Assembly: GCA_902790345.1 (NCBI GenBank)
Contig: CADARO010000055.1
Location: 1-41,495, forward strand
DNA from: an uncultured Eubacteriales bacterium
GTDB lineage: Bacteria > Bacillota > Clostridia > Christensenellales > Aristaeellaceae
Length of the DNA: 41,495 bases
Direction: 5' to 3'
In this document: positions 6,933 through 15,601 of the stretch, piece by piece
How the letters are laid out: each line of letters begins with the position of its first letter
Numbering within the stretch: position 1 is the stretch's first letter
Notes under the pieces: model-generated
The model's input: the letters and a program-made list of their open reading frames with translations, nothing else
Databases searched by the model: none
Told to the model about the DNA's origin: nothing
Program-made: the position numbers and the translations under genes

Positions 6933-8687
6933 ATGAAGCTGCTGTTCCGATCCATCGAGAAGTACAAGTGGGCGATCGTGCTGGCCATTTTCATCAAGCT
7001 CCTGGGCACCATGGCGGAGCTGTTGCTGCCCTACATCCTGGAGCACATGGTGGACGACATCGTGCCCACGGGCGAGCTCAAACAGGTGATCTTCTGGGGT
7101 CTGACGATGTTTGCGGCGGCCATTGCCTGCCGCATGCTGAACGTGACGGCCAACCGCAAGGCCATCTTCAACGCCCACCGGGTGAGCTACGACGTGCGCC
7201 AGGCGCTGTTTGAGAAGACCACGAACCTCTCCGGCAGCCAGTTCGACGCCTTCGGCCTGCCCAGCCTCATCAGCCGCATGACCAGCGACAGCTACAATGT
7301 GCAGAGCGCGGTGCAGCAGTTCCAGAGCCTGTGCGTGCGGGCCCCCATCATGCTGGTGGGCGGCATGATCATGACGCTGAGCATGGACTGGCATCTGGCC
7401 ATGATCCTGGTGGTCATGCTGCCGTTCCTGCTGGGCATCGTGCTGTTCGTGTCCTCCAAGGGCATTCCGCTGTTCACCGGGGTGCAGCAGCGGCTGGACA
7501 CGGTGGTGCGCATCATGCGGGAGAACATCACCGGCATCCGGGTGGTGAAGGCGCTGAGCAAGACGGAATACGAGAAGAACCGCTTCGCCGAGGCCAACAA
7601 AAACATGGCGGACAGCGACATCCGGGCCAGCTCCATCATGGCCATTCCCGGCCCCTTCATGCAGATGAGCCTGAACGTGGGCCTGGTGCTGGTCATCATC
7701 CTGGGCGGCCGCCGGGTCAACGCGGGCGAAATGCAGCCCGGCGTGATCCTGGCCTTCCTGACCTACTTCAACATGATCACCATGGGCGTGATGGGCATCA
7801 ACCGCATCTTCATGACCATGAGCCGGGCCACCGCCAGCGCCAACCGCATCGACGCGGTGCTGCAGATGACCACCGATCAGCAGATCCTGACGGCGGACGA
7901 GGCGAAGAAGCCCCAGGGCGACGAGTTCATCCGCTTCGAGCACGTGAACTTCAGCTACAACGCCGTGGACGATTCCGACGCGGGCTTTGCCGGGGAAAAG
8001 CACGAGCAGGCCCTGACGGACATCTCCTTCGCCCTGAAGAAGGGGGAGAGCCTGGGCATCATCGGCCCCACCGGCTGCGGCAAGACCACCATCATCAACC
8101 TGCTGATGCGCTTCTACGACGTGCAGGACGGGGGGGTGTTCGTGGGCGGCCGGGACGTGCGCACCTACGACAAGGACGAGCTGCGCCGCAAGTTCGGCGT
8201 GGTGTTCCAGAACGACATGGTGTTTCAGGACACCCTGCGGGAGAACATCAACTTCGGCCGGGGCATTGGCGAGGCCGCGCTGAACGGGGCGGTGGAGGAC
8301 GCCATGGCGGCGGAGTACATCGGCTCCCTGGACGAGGGGCTGGACTACCAGGCCTCCATCAAGGGCGCGAACCTCTCCGGTGGCCAGAAGCAGCGGCTGC
8401 TGGTGGCCCGGGCCCTGGCGGGGGATCCGGAGATCCTGGTGCTGGACGATTCCTCCAGCGCCCTGGACTACAAGACCGACGCCGCCATGCGACGGGCCAT
8501 CGAGAGCCATCACAAGGACAGCACCCTCATCATGATCGCCCAGCGTGTGTCCAGCGTGATGGGCATGACCCACGTGCTGGTGATGGACAACGGCCGCTGC
8601 ATCGGCTACGGCACCCACGAGGAGCTGCTGGCCAGCTGCCCGGCCTACAAAGAGATCTACGACATCCAGATGGGCGCCATCGGCTGA
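6933..8687 (+). CDS. ABC exporter half-transporter A (degenerate ATPase site)
   Basis: A 584-residue type IV ABC exporter half with an N-terminal six-helix transmembrane domain (about residues 1-320) and a C-terminal ATPase. Walker A is GPTGCGKTT (378-386) and the signature is canonical LSGGQ (481-485). Walker B, however, ends LVLDDSSSALD, so the catalytic Glu is Asp506, and the H-loop reads IAQR with Gln537 in place of His. This is the hallmark of the non-catalytic partner in heterodimeric exporters such as TM287/288, BmrCD and LmrCD. A 15-residue insertion before the NBD core (AVDDSDAGFAGEKHE) is unremarkable. The partner gene follows after 16 bp. The substrate is probably a drug or peptide, unknown. 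Confidence 0.93.
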   Translation: MKLLFRSIEKYKWAIVLAIFIKLLGTMAELLLPYILEHMVDDIVPTGELKQVIFWGLTMFAAAIACRMLNVTANRKAIFNAHRVSYDVRQALFEKTTNLSGSQFDAFGLPSLISRMTSDSYNVQSAVQQFQSLCVRAPIMLVGGMIMTLSMDWHLAMILVVMLPFLLGIVLFVSSKGIPLFTGVQQRLDTVVRIMRENITGIRVVKALSKTEYEKNRFAEANKNMADSDIRASSIMAIPGPFMQMSLNVGLVLVIILGGRRVNAGEMQPGVILAFLTYFNMITMGVMGINRIFMTMSRATASANRIDAVLQMTTDQQILTADEAKKPQGDEFIRFEHVNFSYNAVDDSDAGFAGEKHEQALTDISFALKKGESLGIIGPTGCGKTTIINLLMRFYDVQDGGVFVGGRDVRTYDKDELRRKFGVVFQNDMVFQDTLRENINFGRGIGEAALNGAVEDAMAAEYIGSLDEGLDYQASIKGANLSGGQKQRLLVARALAGDPEILVLDDSSSALDYKTDAAMRRAIESHHKDSTLIMIAQRVSSVMGMTHVLVMDNGRCIGYGTHEELLASCPAYKEIYDIQMGAIG

Positions 8688-8703
8688 GAGGGGAGATGAG
8701 TTT

Positions 8704-10482
8704 ATGCCAGGCAAGGGAGACCGCGGCGGCGTGAAGGAAAAGCCGAAGGACGCGCGAGGCGCGCTTCGCCGCATCATCAATTATCTCATGCAGTACAAGT
8801 ACATCGTGCTGGCGCTCATCGCCTGCACCTTCCTGAGCAATCTGGGCAACCTCATGGGCCCGAAGCTGGCCGGCCAGGCCATCGACGCGGCCAGCGTCGG
8901 GGTGGGCCAGGTGGACATGGGCAAGGTGACCCACTACGCATTGCTGATGCTGCTCTTCTACGTGGGCGGGAGCCTGTTGAGTTTCATGGTCACCCTGGGC
9001 ATGATGCGGGTGGGCCGCAAGATCGCCCAGAACATGCGCCGGGACGTGTTCAACAAACTCATGACCCTGCCGGTGGGCTATTTCGACCGGCATCAGGCGG
9101 GCGACATCATCTCCCGCGTGTCCTACGACATCGACGTGGTGACCTTGAGCCTGTCCACCGACGTGGTGCAGATCGTCACAAGTCTGGTCACGGTCATCGG
9201 CAGCTTCATCATGATGTGCTCCATCTCGGTGCCGCTGGTGCTGTGCATGGTGTTCACCATCCCCATTTCCATCCTGTTCACCCGTCACATGAGCAAGAAG
9301 ACCCGCCCGCTGTACGCCAAGCGCAGCGCGGCCTACGGCAAGATGAACGGCTTCACCGAGGAGATGTTCTCCGGCCAGAAGACCATCCTGGCCTACGCCC
9401 ACGAAAATCAGGTGTGCGACAACTTCTCCGAGATCAACCGGGGGGCGGCGGAGGCCTACAAGAACGCGGACGGCATGGGCATGACCATGGGCCCCACCAT
9501 CGGCATGATCAGCAACATCGGCCTGGCCGCCATCGGCATGGGCGGCGCCATCCTGTACATGTTCGGCATCGTGTCCCTGGGCCAGATTTCCAGCTTCGTG
9601 CTGTACAGCCGCAAGTTCTCCGGCCCCATCAACGAGATCGCCAACATCATCAACGAGATCTTCTCCGCCCTGGCAGCCTCCGAGCGGGTGTTCCAGCTGC
9701 TGGACGAGCCGGAGGAGGCGGCGGACATCTACGGCGCCGCGGAGCTCACCGACGTAAAGGGCGACGTGGAGGCCAGGCATGTGTCCTTCGGGTATCTGCC
9801 GGGCAAGACCATCCTGCACGACTTCAACCTGCAGGCGGACGCGGGCAAGACCATCGCCATCGTGGGCCCCACCGGCGCGGGCAAGACCACCATCATCAAC
9901 CTGCTGATGCGCTTCTACGACGTGGACAGCGGCGAGATCCGGGTGGACGGCAAAGAGCATCGCCAGTACACCATGGAGAGCCTGCGCCGCAGCTACGCCA
10001 TGGTGCTGCAGGACACCTGGGTGTTCGCCGGCACCATCTTCGACAACATCGCCTACGGCAAGGAGAACGCCACCATGGAGGAGGTTGTGGCCGCCGCCAA
10101 GGCCGCCCACATCCACAGCTACATCATGCGCCTGCCCCAGGGCTACAACACCGTCATCAGCGAGGACGGCGGCAACATCTCCAAGGGCCAGAAGCAGCTT
10201 CTCACCATCGCCCGGGCCATGCTCTACAACACCCACATGCTCATTCTGGATGAGGCCACCAGCAACGTGGACACCAGCACCGAGCGGCAGGTTCAGAAGG
10301 CCATGCAGGAGCTGATGCAGGGCCGCACCTGCTTCGTCATCGCCCACCGCCTCTCCACCATCCAGAACGCGGACAAGATCCTCGTTGTGGATCACGGCGA
10401 CGTGGTGGAGCAGGGCAACCACGACCAGCTCATGGCGAAGAAGGGGTTCTATTACAAGCTGTACGCCAGCCAGTTTGAGTAG
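8704..10482 (+). CDS. ABC exporter half-transporter B (catalytic ATPase site)
   Basis: A 592-residue partner of the preceding half-transporter. The N-terminus is a charged extension (MPGKGDRGGVKEKPKDARGA) followed by the transmembrane domain. In the ATPase, Walker A is GPTGAGKTT (388-396), Walker B is LILDEATSNVD with catalytic Glu517, and the H-loop has His548 (IAHRLST). The signature is degenerate: ISKGQ (492-496) instead of LSGGQ. These defects complement those of the first half: one composite site uses Walker A/B of this protein with LSGGQ of its partner and should hydrolyse ATP, while the other only binds it. The start at 8704 has GGGGAG eight bases upstream. A repeat tract begins immediately after its stop. 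Confidence 0.94.
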   Translation: MPGKGDRGGVKEKPKDARGALRRIINYLMQYKYIVLALIACTFLSNLGNLMGPKLAGQAIDAASVGVGQVDMGKVTHYALLMLLFYVGGSLLSFMVTLGMMRVGRKIAQNMRRDVFNKLMTLPVGYFDRHQAGDIISRVSYDIDVVTLSLSTDVVQIVTSLVTVIGSFIMMCSISVPLVLCMVFTIPISILFTRHMSKKTRPLYAKRSAAYGKMNGFTEEMFSGQKTILAYAHENQVCDNFSEINRGAAEAYKNADGMGMTMGPTIGMISNIGLAAIGMGGAILYMFGIVSLGQISSFVLYSRKFSGPINEIANIINEIFSALAASERVFQLLDEPEEAADIYGAAELTDVKGDVEARHVSFGYLPGKTILHDFNLQADAGKTIAIVGPTGAGKTTIINLLMRFYDVDSGEIRVDGKEHRQYTMESLRRSYAMVLQDTWVFAGTIFDNIAYGKENATMEEVVAAAKAAHIHSYIMRLPQGYNTVISEDGGNISKGQKQLLTIARAMLYNTHMLILDEATSNVDTSTERQVQKAMQELMQGRTCFVIAHRLSTIQNADKILVVDHGDVVEQGNHDQLMAKKGFYYKLYASQFE

Positions 10483-10508
10483 AATTCGCAATTCGCAATG
10501 CGCAATTG
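10483..10508 (+). repeat. AATTCGCAATTCGCAATGCG tract directly after a stop codon
   Basis: The tract starts at the first base after the TAG stop and reads AATTCGC AATTCGC AATGCGC AATTGG. It is the same motif, in the same orientation to the upstream gene, as at 2393-2427 and 36889-36913. Confidence 0.7.
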
Positions 10509-10580
10509 GGGGCGGCGTTGATCGGCCCAGCCTTCCCCTTTAGGGAAGGTGCCTCGTGAGAGGCGGATGAGGTTTCACCT
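10509..10580. repeat. Intergenic hairpin element adjoining the tract
   Basis: It contains palindromes CCTTCCCCTTTAGGGAAGG and GCCTCGTGAGAGGC with no coding potential. The design is like the 2274-2392 element, also sitting next to an AATTCGC tract. It may act as a transcription or mRNA end structure. Confidence 0.5.
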
Positions 10581-10622
10581 GATGTAAAGACCCAAACGCC
10601 GGGAAAGGCCATAAAATAAAGC

Positions 10623-10656
10623 ACGCCGGATCTCTCCACAGGGGAAAATCCGGCGT
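10623..10656 (-). terminator. Bidirectional terminator between exporter and metK-nudix operons
   Basis: Arms ACGCCGGAT and ATCCGGCGT pair over a 16-nt loop. On the minus strand the stem is followed by GCTTTATTTTAT, and on the plus strand by TGGTTTTATT, so it can end both converging operons. Confidence 0.75.
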
Positions 10657-10661
10657 TGGTT

Positions 10662-11071
10662 TTATTGGTTTGTCAGGGCGGCCCGGGCCAGCGCCAGCAG
10701 GCGGCGGCTGGTCTCCCGCTGCAGGGCGGCCATGGCCTCGTCGTAGGTCATGAGGCCCGCGGCGGCCACCTCCTCCGGCTGGGGGACGATGGCCTGTCCC
10801 TCGTATTCCGCCAGAAAATAGGTCACGTGCTTCATGGTTCCGGGCTTGGCCGGCAGGGGGTAGCTGACCTCCTCACGGAAGCCGGGCAGCAGCCGGGGCG
10901 ACAGGCCCACCTCCTCGCGGATCTCCCGCAGGGCGGTTTGCGCCTCCGTCTCCCCGGGCTCCCTGTGCCCCTTGGGAAAGCCGCAAACGCCCTCCGTGGA
11001 GCGGATGATCACATAGCGCGTCTCGCCCCCCGCCCGGGTGAACACGACGGCCCCGCAGGAGTATTCGTGGT

Positions 11072-11075
<4 letters not shown>
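10662..11075 (-). CDS. Nudix hydrolase
   Basis: A 137-residue Nudix pyrophosphohydrolase. The Nudix box is perfect, [20 protein letters not shown] followed by VGL (GX5EX7REUXEEXGU), and lies about residues 36-58. The N-terminus [20 protein letters not shown] and [10 protein letters not shown] resemble small NTP/Ap4A-type Nudix proteins (MutT/NudA-like). The ATG overlaps the metK stop (ATGA), so the two are translationally coupled and share the SAM riboswitch. A link with SAM metabolism is plausible from context, but the substrate is not known. An alternative role is general house-cleaning. Confidence 0.92.
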
Positions 11076-12247
<1,172 letters not shown>

Positions 12248-12286
12248 GTATCTCAATCCTTTCTGTTCTCTGCCCTTTCCGGCCGC

Positions 12287-12321
12287 AAAAAAGCGCGCGG
12301 CCCGAAAGACAAGCCGCACGC
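12287..12321 (-). terminator. SAM riboswitch expression-platform terminator
   Basis: On the minus strand GCGTGCGGC pairs with GCCGCGCGC (one G-T pair), followed by TTTTTT. It lies between the aptamer and the metK start and is the OFF-state terminator. Confidence 0.85.
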
Positions 12322-12339
12322 GGAAAAACGCTCATGCGC

Positions 12340-12447
12340 CTCATCTTCCAGCGGGTATACCCGCTGCGGGAATTGGCACCACTGCTCGCTTTCGCGAACC
12401 GGTTGCCGGGTTTCATCGGGCCCGTCCCTCAACCACTCTTGATAAGG
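12340..12447 (-). ncRNA. SAM-I riboswitch (S-box leader)
   Basis: The minus strand carries the S-box core in order: CTTATCAAGAGTGGTTGAGG, GACGGGCCCGATGAAACCCG, GCAACCGG, a GTGGTGCCAATTCC segment, a variable hairpin (CAGCGGGTATACCCGCTG) and the closing AGATGAGG. CTTATC and GATGAG form P1. These are the conserved SAM-I nucleotides, including the kink-turn region and the 'GCAACC' and 'GTGCCAATTCC' boxes. SAM binding stabilises P1 and allows the terminator at 12287-12321, lowering metK-nudix expression. Ends are approximate. Confidence 0.96.
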
Positions 12448-12468
12448 CAGATATTCAATTCGCTTACT

Positions 12469-12496
12469 ATTATACAGGCGCGGTGGATATAGTCAA
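12469..12496 (-). promoter_or_regulatory. Promoter of the SAM riboswitch-metK-nudix transcript
   Basis: On the minus strand, -35 TTGACT (12496-12491), a 16-bp spacer and -10 TATAAT (12474-12469), just upstream of the aptamer. Confidence 0.85.
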
Positions 12497-12534
12497 GTTA
12501 ATTTCTTCGTTTTCTGACAAATGCACAAAACAGC

Positions 12535-13608
12535 TCAATCAGCCGCGCTCATGCCCAGAATTCCGCGCAGATACTCCGCCGTGATCTTGCCGATCTTCTC
12601 GTTGTATGCGGCGTTGGGGTGGTTGCGCGCGCCCAGCTCCTCCGGGCCGTAGTCCGGCAGGGTGAGGCAGCTGAGCTTCTCAACGCCCTGGGCCTGAGCC
12701 CGCCGCACGGCCTCCGCGCCGATCTCCGGCAGGGACTTGCTGCCCGGCAGCACCCACACGATGTGGGCCTTCGGGTTGAGGCGGCGCACCTTCCTGATGA
12801 AATCCACGCACTTCACGGTGAGCGGCTCGGTCATCTCCTCGACCTTGTCCGCCCGGCGCATGCCGCCCACGTCGTTGCTCAGCAGCCGGATGAGCACCAC
12901 GTCCGCCGGCCAGGCGGCGAAGTCGTAGGGCTTGCGGCAGCCCCGGGCCTCGGCGGCCTCGCCCTTCAGCGCGCCCACCGTCAGCTCGTAGTCGTCCGCC
13001 AGGTTGCCCGCCGGGTCAAACATGAAGTTCCAGGCCACGCCCTGCCCGCTCTGGGAGATGACGCGGCGCTCGGCCTTCAGGGCGTTGCACACGTGGAAGG
13101 AGTAGTTGCCGAAGGCGGTGAACCACATGGGGATCCACTCCTGATTGTCCTTCGGGGCCATGGCGCCCTCGCCGCTGGTGAGGCTGTCGCCGATGAACTC
13201 GATGCGCAGCGCCGGATCCGGCAGGGGCAAAAGCTGGCCGTCGTGCCGCAGGCCATGGACCTTGATCGTGGCCTCCGGGGCGAAAGGCATGCACTGGGTC
13301 TCCTTCATCAGCGTGACCACCCGGGCCGGGGCCTTTTCCATGCCCTCGAAGGGCGCGCCCCACCGGCCCAGCGGATACCACCGCCGGCCCGGCTCCACCA
13401 TGAACCGGGCGATGGGGCTGCCGTCCACGGCCACAGCCACCCACATGTCGGGGGACTCGCAGGTGGCTTCCAACTCGGCCCACAGCTGCGTGCCCTCGAA
13501 GTTCACCTCAAAGCCGCTGGCCGTCCAGTCCAGGCAGATGGGGTCCTGCGTCGCGTCCAGCCGGCCCAGCAGGCGAATGTTTTTCTCCTTCATGCCACAT
13601 TCGATCAT
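12535..13608 (-). CDS. SGNH/GDSL hydrolase, CE2-like carbohydrate esterase
   Basis: A 357-residue protein with two parts. Residues about 10-125 form a beta-rich region (ICLDWTASGFEVNFEGTQLW...), like the jelly-roll of CE2 acetyl esterases. The SGNH hydrolase domain begins at RIEFIGDSLTSGEGA, with nucleophile Ser142 in GDS, and ends with ARNHPNAAYNEKI (His330). There is no signal peptide, so it probably acts in the cytoplasm on imported acetylated sugars. The start ATG at 13608 has AGGA ten bases upstream; the ATG at 13593 is an alternative. The preceding gene, a secreted propeller-like protein, stops 18 bp upstream, so they form one operon. Confidence 0.82.
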   Translation of the reverse strand: MIECGMKEKNIRLLGRLDATQDPICLDWTASGFEVNFEGTQLWAELEATCESPDMWVAVAVDGSPIARFMVEPGRRWYPLGRWGAPFEGMEKAPARVVTLMKETQCMPFAPEATIKVHGLRHDGQLLPLPDPALRIEFIGDSLTSGEGAMAPKDNQEWIPMWFTAFGNYSFHVCNALKAERRVISQSGQGVAWNFMFDPAGNLADDYELTVGALKGEAAEARGCRKPYDFAAWPADVVLIRLLSNDVGGMRRADKVEEMTEPLTVKCVDFIRKVRRLNPKAHIVWVLPGSKSLPEIGAEAVRRAQAQGVEKLSCLTLPDYGPEELGARNHPNAAYNEKIGKITAEYLRGILGMSAAD

Positions 13609-13626
13609 TGCCGCTTCATCCTTTCA

Positions 13627-14856
13627 TCAGCCGTCCGCCATGGAGTAGCCCCGGGCCAGGGTGACGGGGTTGCTGCCGTCCAGCGCGCAAGACTTGAAGC
13701 TGATGGCGTAGGCGCTGTTGTCGAACACCAGCATGTACAGCCGGCCGTTGGCCACGTTGATGGCCGGGGGCGTCTCGGAATAGTAGAACAGGTCCGAGGC
13801 GGGGGTGTTGATGAGGGCGAAGGTGGCCTCGGCGGGATTCAGGGCGTAGAGCAGGTCGTGCTGGATGTAGTCGTCGTCGCTGAAGTCGATGCTGCAAACC
13901 GAGGCGTAGAGCACGCCGTTCTCGATGGCGTGCAGGGTGAGGGCCTGGTTGTCCAGAGACAGGGGCTGCAGCTGAGTGCCATCCACCTTGAGGCGCACGA
14001 TCTGGTTGACCTCGCCGTCGCCGGAGTAGTCGCTGAGCGTGCCGTACAGTATGCCGTTCTCCAGCAGGGAGTAGCTGATGTAGACGCGGTCGTTGTTGGG
14101 GAAGGCCAGCAGCTGGTCGGTGGAGAGGGTGTTCACGTTGGCGCGGAACACGCCGCTGTTGATCTCCGCCACGTAGGTGTCGGTGTCCTCCTCATCGTAG
14201 AGCCAGTAGTTGTTGCGCGAATAATAGATGTAGCCGTCCTCGATGCCCAGGAAGCGGGTGCCGTAGCCGCTGATGACGTCCACCGCGCCGCTGGCCAGGT
14301 TCATGCGGCACAGGCGGGCGGCGGTGGGGTAGGGATCGCCCTCGAAGAACACGCTGTCGCTGTTCTCCGCCCAGTCGAGGTAGTAGTACCAGCCGTCCTC
14401 CACGGTGAGGGGATAGTAGTTGTAGGAGTGGGCGGCGTCGTTGATGAGCAGGCGCACGTCGCTGCCGTTCACGGCGCAGGAGCCCACGCCCCAGTAGAAC
14501 CGGCCGTCCGCCGCGATGGCCCGGCTGACGAACCCGTCGAACACCACGGTGCGCTCGCCCAGGGAGTTCAGCACGGTGACGGCGTTTTCATACTGGGCGT
14601 CGTCGTAGCTCACGGCCAGCAGGTTGCCGCTGTCGGCGGTGAGCAGGGTCATGAGGCTGGCGCTCAGCCGGCTGACGCCGCTGCCGTCCGCGTTCATGAA
14701 GTACACGCCCTCCTGGGCGCTGTCGATGCTGCCCGCGTAGTACACCGCGTTGCCGTCCACGATGGCGTCGCCGGAGAGCACCACCGCGCCTTCGGCCAGC
14801 GCGGCTCCGCTCAGCAGCGCCAGGCAGCAGATGAGACACATCATTTTTTTAAGCAT
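13627..14856 (-). CDS. Secreted beta-propeller-like protein (DUF5050-type repeats)
   Basis: A protein of about 409 residues with an N-terminal signal peptide (MLKKMMCLICCLALLSGAAL, cleavage near ALA-EG). The rest is a series of 40-50-residue repeats of the form 'G.IYYS...LYR.N.DGS....L', for example AGSIDSAQEGVYFMNADGSG and DGYIYYSRNNYWLYDEEDTD. This matches DUF5050 / LDLR-like beta-propeller proteins common in Clostridia. ATG 14856 is preferred, ten bases after GGAGG; an ATG at 14865 lies only one base after that site. Function is unknown; being exported, it may bind a ligand at the cell surface. It sits with a CE2-like esterase and opposite a second propeller-like protein at 15602. Confidence 0.72.
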   Translation of the reverse strand: MLKKMMCLICCLALLSGAALAEGAVVLSGDAIVDGNAVYYAGSIDSAQEGVYFMNADGSGVSRLSASLMTLLTADSGNLLAVSYDDAQYENAVTVLNSLGERTVVFDGFVSRAIAADGRFYWGVGSCAVNGSDVRLLINDAAHSYNYYPLTVEDGWYYYLDWAENSDSVFFEGDPYPTAARLCRMNLASGAVDVISGYGTRFLGIEDGYIYYSRNNYWLYDEEDTDTYVAEINSGVFRANVNTLSTDQLLAFPNNDRVYISYSLLENGILYGTLSDYSGDGEVNQIVRLKVDGTQLQPLSLDNQALTLHAIENGVLYASVCSIDFSDDDYIQHDLLYALNPAEATFALINTPASDLFYYSETPPAINVANGRLYMLVFDNSAYAISFKSCALDGSNPVTLARGYSMADG

Positions 14857-14937
14857 CGTCTTCATACCTCCCCGCAGTCGTTGTCTGTGTATTGGACGCC
14901 GCGCCCGCGACGCCCGTTCCGAAAAGGGGTTTTCCTT

Positions 14938-14966
14938 ATTATACCATGCCGGGCGGCGAATTGCAA
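14938..14966 (-). promoter_or_regulatory. Promoter of the propeller protein-esterase operon
   Basis: On the minus strand, -35 TTGCAA (14966-14961), 17-bp spacer, -10 TATAAT (14943-14938). The -35 lies 14 bp from the -35 of the divergent dut promoter. Confidence 0.8.
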
Positions 14967-14980
14967 ACACTTCCCGCGCC

Positions 14981-15009
14981 TTGACAGGGTCAGCGGGTTG
15001 CGATACAAT
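14981..15009 (+). promoter_or_regulatory. Promoter of dut
   Basis: Consensus -35 TTGACA (14981-14986), 17-bp spacer, -10 TACAAT (15004-15009), 41 bp before the dut start. Confidence 0.85.
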
Positions 15010-15050
15010 GAATTCTGACAACAACGACGCGTGAAAGGAAGCGGCCACAC

Positions 15051-15488
15051 ATGACCATCCGAATCAAGAAACTCCGCCCCAACGCCAAAATGCCCGTCTA
15101 CAGCTCCAGCGGCGCGGCGGGCGCCGACCTGTGTGCCTGCCTGGACGAGCCGGTGACCATCCTCCCCGGCGAGACGAAGATGCTGCCCATCGGCCTGGCC
15201 ATCGAGATCCCCGAGGGCTATGTGGGCCTGGTGCACGCCCGCAGCGGCCTGGCCACCAAGCGGGGCATCGCCCCGGCCAACAAGGTGGGGGTCATCGACT
15301 CCGATTTCCGGGGCGAGATGATGGCCGCGCTGCACAACCACGGAACCGAGCCTCAGACCATCGCGCCCGGGGAGCGGGTGCTGCAGATGCTCATCATGCC
15401 CGTGGTTCAGGCCGCCTTCCAGGAAGCCGACGAGCTGACAGACACCGAGCGCGGCGCGGGGGGCTGGGGCTCCACCGGACGCAAATAG
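15051..15488 (+). CDS. dut: dUTP diphosphatase
   Basis: A 145-residue trimeric-type dUTPase that converts dUTP to dUMP and PPi, keeping uracil out of DNA. All five motifs are present: AAGADLCA (1), HARSGLATKRGI (2), NKVGVIDSDFRGEM (3), PGERVLQMLI (4) and RGAGGWGSTGR (5). The aromatic residue of motif 5 is Trp rather than the usual Phe, still able to stack on uracil. AAAGGA lies upstream of ATG 15051. The gene has its own strong promoter; a terminator-like hairpin 66 bp after its stop also covers the ribosome site of the next gene. Confidence 0.97.
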   Translation: MTIRIKKLRPNAKMPVYSSSGAAGADLCACLDEPVTILPGETKMLPIGLAIEIPEGYVGLVHARSGLATKRGIAPANKVGVIDSDFRGEMMAALHNHGTEPQTIAPGERVLQMLIMPVVQAAFQEADELTDTERGAGGWGSTGRK

Positions 15489-15519
15489 GGCTTTAGCCGG
15501 CGGCCGACCGATCTGTCTA

Positions 15520-15525
15520 TATAAT
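15520..15525 (+). promoter_or_regulatory. Possible -10 box upstream of the solute-binding fusion gene
   Basis: A consensus TATAAT is present, but no -35 hexamer is found at 16-18 bp (CCGGCG there). If used, transcripts must pass the hairpin at 15555-15596 before the start codon. Confidence 0.35.
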
Positions 15526-15554
15526 GGGAAAAAGTCATTCGCGAAGTAACATTT

Positions 15555-15601
15555 GGCCTCCTTCGTTGTCTAATAAGTGGAAAACGAAAGGAGGCCTTTT
15601 T
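15555..15601 (+). terminator. Terminator-like hairpin that contains the Shine-Dalgarno of the next gene
   Basis: GGCCTCCTTCGTT (15555-15567) pairs with AACGAAAGGAGGCC (15583-15596), one bulged A, followed by TTTTT and then the ATG at 15602. The stem contains the only GGAGG ribosome site. It may be the dut terminator, a transcription attenuator, or a switch that hides the ribosome site. Confidence 0.8.
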
